Part shown: one piece after another, positions 44,415-56,400 of the stretch
Layout of the letters: each line of letters opens with the position of its first letter
Numbering within the stretch: the stretch's first letter is position 1
Origin: Opeltia flavorubescens
Lineage: Eukaryota; Ascomycota; Lecanoromycetes; Teloschistales; Teloschistaceae
Direction: 5' to 3'
Assembly: GCA_000442125.1 (NCBI GenBank)
Contig: KE546980.1
Span: forward strand, 620,001-684,000
DNA: 64,000 bases
Translations under genes and position numbers: made by a program
The notes under the pieces: generated by a model
What the model saw: the letters and a program-made list of their open reading frames with translations, nothing else
The model's database searches: none
Told to the model about the DNA's origin: nothing

Positions 44415-45343
44415 CTCCGAAAAGGGATATAAGTTTCGAGCTGCTGGAACTAGGCAATACCACGAAACGTTTCCGTAGCACAAGCAGTCTTACATGCGTA
44501 TTTTGATATATTGTCCTCGGGAAAATGACAGACTGAGATACAAGAAGCGCGAATGGATTTTGACAGGCAGCAGAGACCCATTTTATCTCCTCTTCACACC
44601 GTAAAAGCATCTGATAGGATCTTCAAGGGATAGAAAGAGGCTTAGACTGACCTTCTTAAGCTTACCGGAAAAGGTTGTATTCTGCGCCATAAGGCTCTGG
44701 AGATGCACGCCACCAGCAGAACCTTGACAGAAACCACGTTGCAGCCACAAGAAAAGACGTATAACGATGTCTCGTCTCGTCGCTGCAGGACGCTATCTTG
44801 CATTGCCACCAACCTTCAGGCAGCGCTATATGCCCTGGTCTTGCAGAAACCGCGGTGTGGGCATTGGACGCTCATCTCAGTGAGGGTGTCTACTCCCAAT
44901 CACAGCACTCTATGGGTGCAATCACCACGTGTTGTACCACATTCATCACGAAACTGGTCTAACCATGAAACTTGGCTGGACTCGATTTGTTCGAATGATG
45001 GTAGGTCTTTCGAATTACGCATACACCACGTAGTCTGTAAACAAAGAACCCAGACCCTCATCACTTCAAGTCTTGGAGCGCGATAGCAGTTCACTTCAGT
45101 ATGGCAATGGTTTAGCAGTACAGATGAACGGTCCTCACAGACATTGCGGCCGTCGGGTTTTGCTCCGCGGAAGCACCGACGGTGACGTATTTGTGCCCCA
45201 CCTCGGGCTTCCTCGATTTATCTCCATTATTCAACTCCCCGCAACATTACGTTTCAAACCCATATTCTCTATTCGATCTTCATACCATTAAAGAATACCC
45301 GAGAAATTCAAATTAATTTCATTTACTTTATCAGAAATTCAAC
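44415..45343. other. Divergent promoter region of regulator and SOD1
   Basis: About 930 bp contains both promoters. A dyad at 45161-45175 (separate entry) lies about 170 bp upstream of the SOD1 start. Open frames here lack domains. Confidence 0.45.
45161..45175. promoter_or_regulatory. Imperfect palindrome upstream of SOD1
   Basis: TGCTCCGCGGAAGCA is a near-perfect dyad. It is preceded by TTT, so it contains TTTGCTC, the core bound by copper-sensing Mac1-type regulators in yeast. A site of this kind before Cu/Zn superoxide dismutase is suggestive, but a 7-base core is expected by chance at this scale. Function is inference. Confidence 0.25.
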
Positions 45344-46187
45344 ATGGTCAAAGCTGGTAAGTTGCGAGCCGCCGATCCTCACGTGGCAGATGTACCAGAT
45401 GTACCAGATGTAGGAACAGGCATGGCGTCGAGCAGGTTTGAGCACCTTGTTGGCAAGCATTGGCAATGACCAAACCAGCCTGCTCAATGATTCTACCTCT
45501 CAGCACCTGTTTGTTCTTGGAACACGGCATCCGGTCCGTTCCGACAATCGTTTTCCGTGCCGCTATACCGTCAACATGCGTTCAAGCTTCGAGAAAGGCT
45601 GACAGGAGACGTTGACATAGTCGCTGTCCTCCGTGGTGACTCTACTGTCAAAGGTACCGTTACCTTCAATCAGGAGTCCGATTCATCGCCTACGACCATT
45701 TCCTACGATATCCAAGGCAGCGACCCCTCAGCTAAGCGTGGCATGCACATTCATCAATTCGGTGACAACACAAACGGCTGCACGAGTGCCGGCCCTCATT
45801 GTAAGTCATACTCGTGCTTTTCAATGCACTTGATTGTTTCAATTCAAGCTCTACCTCGAATGTCACTCTATATCGCCTTTCGACCATTCCTTTAGCTTAC
45901 GATTCTGCGTCCCAGTCAACCCTTTCTCAAAAGAACACGGTGCCCCTTCGGACTCTGTCCGCCACGTCGGAGACCTCGGTAATTTCGAAACCGATGGCCA
46001 AGGCAATTCCAAAGGCCACATTTCCGATAATCTCGTCAAATTAATCGGACCCGAGAGTGTTCTTGGCCGTACTCTTGTCGTTCACGCCGGTACCGACGAT
46101 TTGGGAAAGGGCGGGCATGAACAAAGTAAGATTACAGGGAATGCTGGAGGTCGGCCTGCTTGTGGGGTCATCGGTATCGCATCCTGA
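45344..46187 (+). CDS. SOD1: Cu/Zn superoxide dismutase
   Basis: Three exons (45344..45356, 45621..45800, 45916..46187) encode 154 residues, the standard length. The first exon gives MVKA, and the frame continues [16 protein letters not shown]. Metal ligands are visible in [20 protein letters not shown] and [12 protein letters not shown], with the C-terminal [20 protein letters not shown], the active-site arginine in [15 protein letters not shown] and both disulphide cysteines. The enzyme dismutates superoxide in cytosol and mitochondrial intermembrane space. Intron 1 is long (264 bp) and contains a short tandem repeat. It lies downstream of a divergent Zn2Cys6 regulator. Confidence 0.96.
45388..45411 (+). 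repeat. Short tandem repeat in SOD1 intron 1
   Basis: Nearly three copies of the 9-base unit AGATGTACC occur in a row inside intron 1. It is a simple local duplication with no visible coding role. Confidence 0.6.
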
Positions 46188-46592
46188 TCTTCGAAAATGG
46201 AGGCACAGAACGAGATAGGCACAGTAGAGAGGTCAAGAAACTGTTAAAAGGCCATGTAGTAAGGAATTAGAAAAGCAGACAAAGTAGCCAGATGAATGCT
46301 GTCTTTACTTCCACTGCGAAGAATTGCTCACTACACAGAACGAGGCAGGTGCGCTTCCTGCCATTATGCTACCCATGAGATGACCTTCCCATTTTCTTCC
46401 GCGTGTATAATGCAGTATTTCGAAATCGAGGTCGTAGACAATTTACTCATTTACAATTCGCCTCCGAGTATCTTGGTCGTTGGCAGAATAAACCCGAGTA
46501 ATTTTGGTCGTTCCATCCAAAATCGGCAAATCCTTGTCCCTAGCGTCACGAACCATTATATCCTCTTATGCCGTAGGACTTATATATGTACT
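46188..46592. other. Convergent 3' flank of SOD1 and Tudor-SN genes
   Basis: About 405 bp between two gene ends. No gene, repeat or RNA seen. Confidence 0.4.
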
Positions 46593-49428
46593 TCAATCTT
46601 CTGTCAAATCACCATACTCCCACATCCCTCTTCGCTCCTCTTTCGCTGCCTCCTCCCGCTCCTTGAGCTTCTTTACTATATCCGCCTGGCCTTGCTCCCA
46701 CCCTTTCAGCTTCCTTGACACCATGGCCAGTCCTTCTGCTACGATTTCCTCATTGACATTGACTTCCTGACCTTCTCCCCGACCATTGGGATCGAAAATC
46801 GTAACCCACAGTAAGCCTTCCTGTCCGGTACCCGCACCCTTTTCTACAAAGTCCACCTTCGCAACCACCTGCTTCCCTTCGACGGTCTCCCTCAAAAAGG
46901 CCATGGCATCGCTCATGTATTCCTTGTTCACGGTTGGGAATTGGCAGAAACTCAATTGAGCGTCCGTCGCCTGTGCCTTCAGCTTCCCTATCCCAAATTT
47001 GTCGGCGGGGCCCAAGGGACGAATATCTTTCCAGCTGACCGATTCCGAGTTACCGTAATCAATGAAGAGCACTTCCGAGGTTTTGGCATCGCGATCGTTT
47101 CGTCGGACGCGGGACCGGTACCATTCTTTATCCTCGCTGAACCTGGCGGCTACAATCTCTCCAGTCTTGGGTGGGTTGGTAGAGGAAGATGCGTTGGAAG
47201 GGGATACGTGGAAGGTGCGGAAAGCGGACATGAGGTTTGTGAGAGCATGCGAGGCACCGGGAGAGATGTGTTGGATTTTGAGAGAGCAGTTTTCTGGGTC
47301 GATGTGTGTGATGATAACGTCGCGGTAGTCTTTCTTTGCTGAAGTACCATTCGTACTTGTTCCGTTGGTGTTCGATGCAGGGGAGGTCTCGAGTGTGGTG
47401 GAGGGGGCTTCGCCGTCTTGTTCTTCGGCGGCAGGGTCGTAGTCGTGCCAGATACCTTTTCGGGCTTCTTTGGCCTTTTGCTCTGCGGCGAAAAGTTCAT
47501 TGGCGTGGCCGGACTGTTCGGCGCTGTAGGCGTGAACAGTGGCGTAGCCTTCTTCGAGGAGCAGTTTGGCGAAATTTTCCCGGTTGATGTAAAGGACGCC
47601 AATGAAGCCCCCTTGTTTGTCGGTGGTCTCTACATCGATTTCAATGTCTCGTTGAAGGCAGCGACGGTTTGCGAAGTCATGTGCTTCTTGACCGAAGGGT
47701 TCGGCCTTCTCGTTAGGATTTCGAGCAGACCGTGGTGCGCGGATGCCAGAGAGGACAAAGGTGAGTTTGCCGTTCTCGCGAGGGATGAGGACCGTGAAGC
47801 GGGAACCCGATTTGACGTAGTCGACGACGGCAGGGATTTTCTTCTGGCGTTGGAGGACGGACGATTGGATCTTGGCTTTTTGTAGAGATTCGGAATAGTC
47901 CTGATAGGTCTTTGCGGCAGGAGCTTTGGAGGACCACATTCCTTTTTGTCCTGCCTGCGCAGTTTCTTCAGCCGCGATTAGATCGTCATAGTGAGGACTT
48001 CGATCGTCTGCAGAAAGTGCAATCAGTCTTCACTCTTTTCATGCCGCCTATGATGAGGAGATATGAGACATACTGTCATCCTTTCTATGGCGGATAACTG
48101 AAGCATAGCCAGCTTCGACTAGCATCAATGCAACATTCTTATTGTTCGCTATGATTGTAGCGACTTCTCGCTCCTCATATCCTTCGGAAGGTGGCTTAAC
48201 ACCATCGGTCGTTGCTCGGACATGTTTTCCTATCAGCTTCTTCCTCAGGAATTCTTTGGCCTCCGCTTCAAAAGGGCCTTGCTTGTCGTCTTTGGGTTTC
48301 GGTCCACGAATACTGCTGAGCTGAACGGTTTTCTCACTCCCAGACTTTGTTCTAATGATGATTGTGTCTGTTCGCACAATGCGTGCGACGGCAGCCTCGA
48401 CCTCGTTTCCCCCGGACACCCTGGTCTCTACATGTCCTTTGTAGAGTCCCAGCTGGTTATCCTTTGCGTGCTTCTCTGCCTGCCGCAGGGTCTTCATCTC
48501 AGTGCCTAACAAGGTTGAATGGAAGTCCGTACATTGCGCCAAGCCAGCCTTGAGGAGGAAATCCGCGATGCTGCCATTTGGGTGCTTGACCGTGCATATC
48601 AGCTGGTTTTGTGGAGTCAGGCCTAATATATTGACCTTCACATTACGCTGGAGGAGCCGCGACTCGACAAATTGGTGGGATTCATTTGCTAGCGGTTCAG
48701 CTGGCTGCTCCCGGCCTTCAGCAGTGTTTGCTCGCCTTGGCGCACGTATGCCAGCAACTGTAACGATGGTCTGCAGATGTTTAGAGGGAGAAAGGAAAAG
48801 ACGGAGGACCATGCGATCGCCGGCAAGGACACGCTCAACAATTGCATCAAGACTTTTACCCTGACTTTTCTCAACCAAGGTCTTCGCGTCTGGCAAGTCA
48901 TAAGAATTTTCGATTACTCCGCCTTGACCAGCCCAGAGACCTCTCCCGTCCGCTTTGGCCTTTGCTTCTTGAAGCTCAAGGTTATTCAAAAGGTTCTCGG
49001 ACTCCTCCGATAGATCTTTGCGGCGGGAATCATCTCGTAGCTTCGCCCAGCCTTCAGTGATACAAGCGTCTGGCAATCGCTCGCCTCCTTGCAGGATGAC
49101 AGCGCCGTAATCCTTCTTGGTACCGGTTGGAATGCTATATAAAACTCGAAATTGGATGACTTTTCCGACCGTCAATCGGCGCAAGAAGTCTCTGGATTGG
49201 AAGGCAAAGGGCTATCCGTAGAATCTGGTCAGTACCAATTGTGCTACTTCCCGATGTAGAGTTGCTGATTAGACAGCGGAAACCTACTTCTTCTCTGTCC
49301 CGCTGGAATCGCGGTGCGCTCACAAAAGCCAGGCTCAAGAGTCTTTCTTGACTCGGATTATTGACGCTTACAAGGACCAAGGTGTCCCCTGAGAGGACGC
49401 TCTTCACTTTAGCTTGGGAAACCGACAT
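46593..49428 (-). CDS. SND1: Tudor-staphylococcal nuclease (Tudor-SN, SND1/p100)
   Basis: Three exons (49428..49288, 49211..48074, 48007..46593) encode about 897 residues. Four staphylococcal-nuclease-like OB folds run from the N terminus (KVKSVLSGDTLVLVSVNNPS, VERVLAGDRMVLRLFLSPSK, VARIVRTDTIIIRTKSGSEK, VVDYVKSGSRFTVLIPRENG). A Tudor domain near residue 710 (GEIVAARFSEDKEWYRSRV, then VLFIDYGNSESV) is embedded in a fifth SN-like fold. The protein is a multifunctional RNA-binding nuclease and scaffold in the cytoplasm and in stress granules. Domain order and length match the family. Confidence 0.95.
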
Positions 49429-50070
49429 ACTGGCTTCAAGAATTAGAAAATCAATAGTACAATGAAGTGCGTAATATCAGTACATCATGGTCTCGACTCA
49501 AGCACAATATATGCGATATCAAAGATAAGAAGTGGAGTTGGAGTTTACAAGTATAAAGGATTGGCAGTACTGATCGTGAGAGCGTTGGACATGATACTCG
49601 AACGATTACACAATTCAATTTGAGAAGCACAATTCACGGAGAATTGAAAGAGGATTGGGAGGATGTTAATATACCTTTTTACTTCTAGACTTTCCTAGAT
49701 TAAGATGTGCAATCAGATATGTGCTCAAATTACTGGCAGATATATTTGTTGGTGAAATTGGGATCAAATGAGTGAAGCGGAGTTTACCCGAATTGAAGCT
49801 TTTGCTATGTCTACGTGCGCTTTGCCGTATCTGATCGCTTATCCCCCTGGCCTTCAGTACGACACAACACTGAGGCGTCGATTTCCACGAACCCTCAATT
49901 GGCTTTTTATGGGACATGGGTTTATTCTGAAGGTGATGGTGACACGTTAAGGGTGCGATAATACTTGCGATAAGTTGAATTCTGAACTGGACCGGGTATA
50001 CATGCAATTCACTCGAACGATTTCCTGTAATAGACAATCAATATCGCAGGATATAGTCATTTGCCCCTGG
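49429..50070. other. Intergenic region
   Basis: About 640 bp holds the Tudor-SN promoter and the VPS34 3' flank, both on the minus strand. It is AT rich near 49430-49780. Nothing else seen. Confidence 0.4.
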
Positions 50071-52918
50071 CTATGCTCTTAACCCTTGCATCAAGTCGTG
50101 AATCCGGTCAATGACCACCGCTCCTACACTGCCTACGCTCTCACTAACAACGGCCTCGAATCCTCGAATCGCTTCCTCTTCGCTAACACCCAAGGCGAAC
50201 CTCTCCCTCACCTTCAAGACTGCTTTATCTGGCTCCAGCCTGATGTCCTGAATGTTTGCATCAACCATGAGCGCGAAAAGATTCAGGATCAAGTTGCTCT
50301 GTTTTCGAAGCGTTGTGAATGCAGTATGGCAATATTGCTTGAAAGTTTTGGTAAACAGGGAAGACGAAGGGCCGCCCATCCCTTCGATCATTTCCCGGCA
50401 AAGCTTCATTGCGGGAGCAAAGGGCTTCGGATCCCGACCCAAAAGGTAACCGAAATCAATATGGAAGAAGTGACCATCGGGCGTTAGGAGGAGATTGTCA
50501 AGGTGGCGGTCACCGACCCCAAGAAGATAGGTGATGACACAGTATCCGGCACAGGATTTGACGTACGTGTCCATCGCCGCGGGACGGACACCATATTCCG
50601 CGGCTGAATCGGGGTTATTGGTACGCAGGTAGGCGAGGATGCTACCTTTGTGCTTCGCCCAGGCAGCAGCAAGGGAAATTGAAGGGATGAATTGGACGGC
50701 GCCAGCGGTCGGAGACGTGGCAAGGATCCGATATGGGGTCAATTTCAGGTCAAGGTTTTCTTTGCGGAGGAGGCGGTCCATAAGAGAAATGATCTGAATC
50801 ACAAGCTGATCTTGGCGGAGATCATCGCCCGTCTTGAACATGACGGGATACTTCTTGCCGTCGGACGTCTTGAAGTTGATGAGGAGCGGGAAGAGCGATG
50901 ATTTGAAAACCATAGAGTCGTCTGGATAGACGCTGACGACCGAAATGCTTGGGTCCAGGGGTAGAGGTAACGGGGGATCAAAGTTGGTCAGCTCATTCTT
51001 GGGGTCGGCAAGCATTTTCCGGAGACGTTGCGCTTTCTTGGGCCTATCCTCACGAGAGAAACGGACGTCTTTCGATATCTTGGAAAGGACGGTGATCAAC
51101 TCGCCCTGGCGTAAGAGCGTCCTCCGACGCTCAGGTCCATCTGCCACTTGCACAAGTTTGGCCATAAAGTCATATTCAACTTTCGCAAAGAGCTTTTGAT
51201 GATCTTTGCTTTGATCAGGGCTGCGGTCTTCGCATTCAACCATCAAATACCAGTGGAGATAGTTGCCGAGCATCAGATTCTGGGTCGCTCGAGATATGAG
51301 AAATGTAGCAAGTGAAGAATCCTGAGTGCTATCTTCGGGAGCTATCTTCTCAAACTTTAACGCTTGTACGAGTTGGAGGAGATAGAGCAGCAGCTCCTCG
51401 TCATCAGACTCTCGCAAGCGATCAACGGCATAAGCTCTCACAGCTGGATTGTCTAGCGAAGGACCAAGGAGCTCCAAAGCATCATCGATGTCAATTTCGG
51501 TCCATTTTGGCAGGATCTGTACGGCTTGCTTGGCTTCGTTTTGATCTTGCCAATTTACCGATTTGACGAATTTGGTTAACGCGCGTTTATCTTTGGTGAG
51601 ATGGTGTCGAAATTTCCAGACCAAGTCAACCTCCTCCCCTTTCAGCTCCTGGGTCGGGCCATACGACATGATAGTATTTAATTCGTCGCGAATCTTTGCA
51701 TTCGGCTTCAGATCACGATCCAGAATTCCTGTCCGATGACTCCGGACCAAGCGTCTGTGCTTGCTTTCCGCTGGGTTATCTTTCTGGCCCACTTCCGGAT
51801 CATAGATCGTGATCAGGGGCAGAGCATTGGCGTCATCGCCTTCAAATCCATTGGCCGTGCCGTTAATTCCAGGTCCAAGTTGAACCTCCGGCGGCGGTTT
51901 AAGATTTACGTTTCCAGTAGTCGGTGACGGATGAGCCATGAACGATACAGGTGTAGGTGAATATTCAAAATCCGTATAAACGATGGGGAAATTGAAACGT
52001 TGAAACTCAATAATCAACGTATGCTTACTTCCTTCCTCGTCTGATCCAATGCTGTTTTCCTCCTCGCCAGCATCCATGCCCAAATCATCACCACTCCTCA
52101 TATTCCGCGCAGTCCTTATGGCAAGCTTGGCTGAGGCTTCAACTTCTTGCCTCTTTTTCTCCACCGCTTTGAAGACCAATTTGTCAAGCCAGTCCACCCG
52201 GGGTATTTCACCCAGTTCATGCTTCTTAAAAAGCTTCTCCAATCTGTCCAGCTCTATCTCATCGGGTGATGGAACATGGTTGCTAGCTTTACCGCTACGG
52301 CTTCGGCTTCGTTTAGGTTGGGGAACGGAGGGAGTTTTTGTGGAAGAGTAAGGGTCTGCTTGTTTGTGGCGATAGATACGGCACCGCTGCTGCCCTTTTT
52401 GAAGCACGCCATCTTTGTCGAAGACAGGAATGGTAGTTCCGCCGAAGGGAATAGCGTGGCCTTTGGCACCGGGCCCTCCCGTAGGCGAAACGTCCCAAAC
52501 AGTGATGGCAAGCTGTGAGCTTTGCGGCAGTGTTGATATTCGTATAGGTAGTTCAAGCCATTCGTTCCAGATGCGCGCATTCTTGAAGGACTTGTACGCC
52601 GTCTGCACCGAGACAGTCCAGGGTTTTGAATCGGCCCATAATTGGACGGTAACGTAAAGGTCAGAGTGTGGACTAAAGGGTTAGATTAGCCCAAGTCGTC
52701 GAAGGAAATGATTAGCTCACCTGCCTCGTGTTCGATCCTATAAACCTAAGATCCGGTCTTTGCAACAAAGTGGATAAGGGGGGAGGGTCGTAAGGACCAT
52801 CCAGGCTCGCTCTAATTCTCTATCAGCGAGGAAAAGACTCAGGACGCGTTAGGACGAACATCCTTACATGGAGAGGTAAGTCGAGGTCAGTCGACTTGGC
52901 GAATGAGTACTCCTCCAT
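50071..52918 (-). CDS. VPS34: Phosphatidylinositol 3-kinase VPS34
   Basis: Three exons (52918..52868, 52819..52725, 52672..50071) encode about 915 residues. The C2 domain (SDLYVTVQLWADSKPWTV) is followed by the helical PIK domain (RRLVRSHRTGILDRDLKPNA) and the kinase domain with VMFKTGDDLRQDQLVIQII, the catalytic loop GVGDRHLDNLLL and HIDFGYLLGRDPKP. It makes PI3P for autophagy and endosomal traffic, bound to VPS15. The second intron fits only as GC-AG (AG|GCAGGT...TAG), giving GSNT-SPHSDLYVTV; a normal GT donor four bases on breaks the frame. The frame stays open upstream of the chosen Met at 52918, so a further 5' exon ending just before 52980 is possible. Confidence 0.93.
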
Positions 52919-53407
52919 TCCCACCGTAGCTGTAATGCTCTGGTTCACGTCGGATACTGCGGCGAGATTGAATCTATTAGCCTAAGGCGGCGTTAAGCGG
53001 TTTTAATAAGCTATGAGAAAGGGACCCTGGTTTACAAATTGATATGACGATTTGTGCTAGGCGCTTTTCATGTGTGTGAATGAATCATTCTAGAATATCT
53101 TATGATAGGTAAATGGGGTTTCGAAATAAGATAGTGGGATACGGCAGTCATGATGAGCTTTCCGTCAACTATTCGAAGGGTTAATGCATCAGACTATATC
53201 GATTGACTTTCTTTCCCTGAAGAACTCCGGCTCGACAGCCCCTTGTATTCAAATCTCTGGTCATTATCAGACATAACTCTCCTTTGGTAGCAACGATCAA
53301 TCTAGCTAAGAACATTGCGAGGTGTTCATGATCCTCGGTTCAAGAGCACGATGTGGTCACTTCTTTTCCTCATCGACCTTCCACTGTTCCAAAATCTCGT
53401 ACTAGGA
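52919..53407. other. Boundary between VPS34 and the isocyanide locus
   Basis: About 490 bp holds the VPS34 promoter and possibly an unresolved 5' exon near 52919-52980, then the 3' flank of the synthase-transporter gene. Nothing else seen. Confidence 0.4.
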
Positions 53408-56400
53408 TCACTCTTTATCCCTCTTTCCCTTTGGCACTCTGGCAAGCCAATAAAGCCAAACAGCCGCCGCGACGTTGAAGACCACATATATCAGGAATAT
53501 CCCAAAGTTCCTCCACCGATCTCCATACTCCGCACTCACGTCCCGTAAGAAGATATTAGTTTCGCTGCCACTACAGAATACACATTCTGTCGTCGACCTC
53601 ATGCTGTCAGGCTGGAGATAACCGCCAAATATTCCGATGTAAGAATCAAGGTAGTCTGAGCAGTTCAAAGGCGTGGGAGGAGAGAAATGTAGAAATTCTT
53701 CGGCGGAACAGGAGATATGCGCGTTGGCCAGCCCGACTGATAGCATCCCGGAGACTAGGTAGGTAAAGGGAGACACGCGGTACATGAATATCCAGAAGCC
53801 TGGGAGGGCGCTTGGTGTTGCTAGGACGCTGATGGGGTTATGTCAATACTGGTCTCCCACAAATGATGCCTGGCTTGAGGGAAAAGACGTGGAGCTAGCT
53901 GATACAATGGAGAGGTAAGGAGGTTGGTTTAACGTACCCGCAGAAGATCAAGGAAAGTGAAAACAATAGATTGGTAATATTGCCCGCCGCTTCAGCAGTC
54001 TCAATCCCAGCCACAACCATGTTCGTAAATGTCCCAGCAAAGGTCAAGAACGTCAGAATAAACAGGAACATCAGTGCTCCTCTTTCGGCCACCTGATCTG
54101 CCTCGACGGCGTTTTGGCGCAGTCCTATGGGGTAGTACCAACCCACAAAGACGAGCACAGCCATCAAAAAGTTCCAGGGGATCTCAACGAGGATGTTGGA
54201 TAGGATGAAGACTTTCCATGAATAGGTCTTGGATGGACGTTCTCGAACTTCATAGAGAGCCCGTTGGGTTATAAAATGGGGCATGATTTGTTGACAAAAA
54301 TTGGAGAAGATTGTGAGGAGCATGAAGACAGCGAAGAGTTGATTTTGCAATCCTTGGAGCGAGTTGGGCGTTTTCCAAAAGGAGAATCCAATGAACATCG
54401 CCTGGGGAAACGTTAGACAAGTGGTGTAGTGCTCTTGAAAGGTTTGGGACATACGCTGAAGAGACAGAGAGCGACTTTGGAGTACAGATACGAAGGTGTA
54501 CGCCAGTATTGCTGGAATACTCGCCTAAGCACAATCCAGAGCTGCGCAACTAACGGAGCTGCGAACGGCCGAAGTGCGTCTGGATCGTCCGTCGATATCG
54601 AGTGCTCCGAAAGTGTTTCTCTCATACTGGCAAGTTCGGCTTTGATGGTTTTACGTTCTTCTGATTTGTTCCAGATAGCTGGCCAGTCCTGGGTGGGTTC
54701 CGAGCCAGGGACTGCTCCGGTGACTTCAAACATCCATTCCGCGGGGTTTTCGTTGTGATGGCATGGCCTAGCTCCGTTGCGTCTGAAATAGTTGGTAAGC
54801 GTCTGTGAGGATTCACCAATCTCACCGAAATAGAGAGTCTTGCCTCCCATGGCGAGAAACAGCAGACGATCGAATTCTTGAAATAGAATGGCCGAGGGCT
54901 GGTGAATGGTGCAAAGGATGGCTTGGCCGTTGTCGGCGAGCTTTCGGAGAAGAACACAGATAGACCAAGCAGTCTGACTGTCAAGACCTGTATAGGGGTC
55001 AGCCAAACCACCACCGCCCATTTATGGAGGACCCGCTGCTTGGACATGAGGAGTTTACGGACCAGAAGTCGGCTCGTCAAGGAAGAGCAACAAAGCAGGT
55101 TTCGCAGCGAGTTCGACCCCAATGGTTAGGCGCTTTCGCTGTTCGACATTCAGACCTTGGTCGTCGTTAGAACATAACATTCCAAGCTGCAGTAGCAAGT
55201 TTAACACGGATACGTACCTTCTCCGGGTACCCCAACCACAGCATCAGCGTATGCTTCCATCTCGAGAACCTTGATGACTTCATCCACATATGCTACCTTG
55301 TCAGCGCGAGAGGTAGCCTTTGGCTGTCGTAGAAGAGCGCTGAAAGTCAATGCCTCTCGAACGGTGGAGGTGGCTAGATGTAAATCTTGTTGCTGGACAT
55401 ATCCGGTCTTCCGCTGGAAACCGGTATCTCGAAGTCGGCCATTGACCAGAATCTGGCCGCTGATGACACCCATCGTGAGTCGGTTAGCTAGTACATCAAG
55501 TAAGGTGGTTTTGCCGGCTCCGGTAACACCCTGTCGTATGTGTTAGCTATTTTGTCTTACTTCTTTCCATGGGAAAGGGAACATACCATTAGAGCTGTCA
55601 AAGTTCCAGGTACAACCCAACCATCTACCTCATCCAAGATTCTTCGCGGCTCTCCCTTGATCTTGATATCATAGTTGACGCTATCCCAATGAAATATTGC
55701 ACTCTGCTTCTGGATGCTGGCAGGGGCATCAGGCGCCGTTTTCTGCCGGGCTAACGTTTCCGTGTTGACTCTATCATCGGTATTGGCTTCCACATCGAGC
55801 TTCAGCTGTAAGTCTGGTACTCTACCTCGTTGAAACAATAGTACTTCGCCCTTGGACTTCTTTGCCGAGATGTACTCAGTCGCTAGAAGATAGACGAAGC
55901 AGCCAAAGATCATCAATGCAATCATGACGCCAAGATTCCTGTAAACGTCGTTCAGCAAAATCGGCCTCTGAGCTCAATATGTATGCTTCTAAAGAACTTT
56001 GGAGTAACACATACCTCCATAGGTGATCAGCATGATAATTGAAGTTGACACTCAAGTAAGTATCTCCATCGACAAAGTCTGCTCCTGCGGCAGCTCCGGT
56101 GGTTGCACAGATCTTCTCGTTGGAAAACACGTCGCCATATCCTGGTCCTTGAGGAACGTATTGTGTACAAGGTATTGCGCGGTCGTGGAACTGAAGCCCC
56201 GTCAGACATGGCAGATATATACAATTATGACGTTCGTACCTCATTAATCATCAGTGCTTCAAAAGCATAGCCGACCGGGTTTATATAGTTGATCCATCGG
56301 AACCAGGGGTGCATGTCCTGAATAGGAATTGTGAAACCTGTGTAGATGACCAGTGCTAGACTAAAGATCGAAGCTGGTGCCATAGCCTGAAAGGTCAGCA

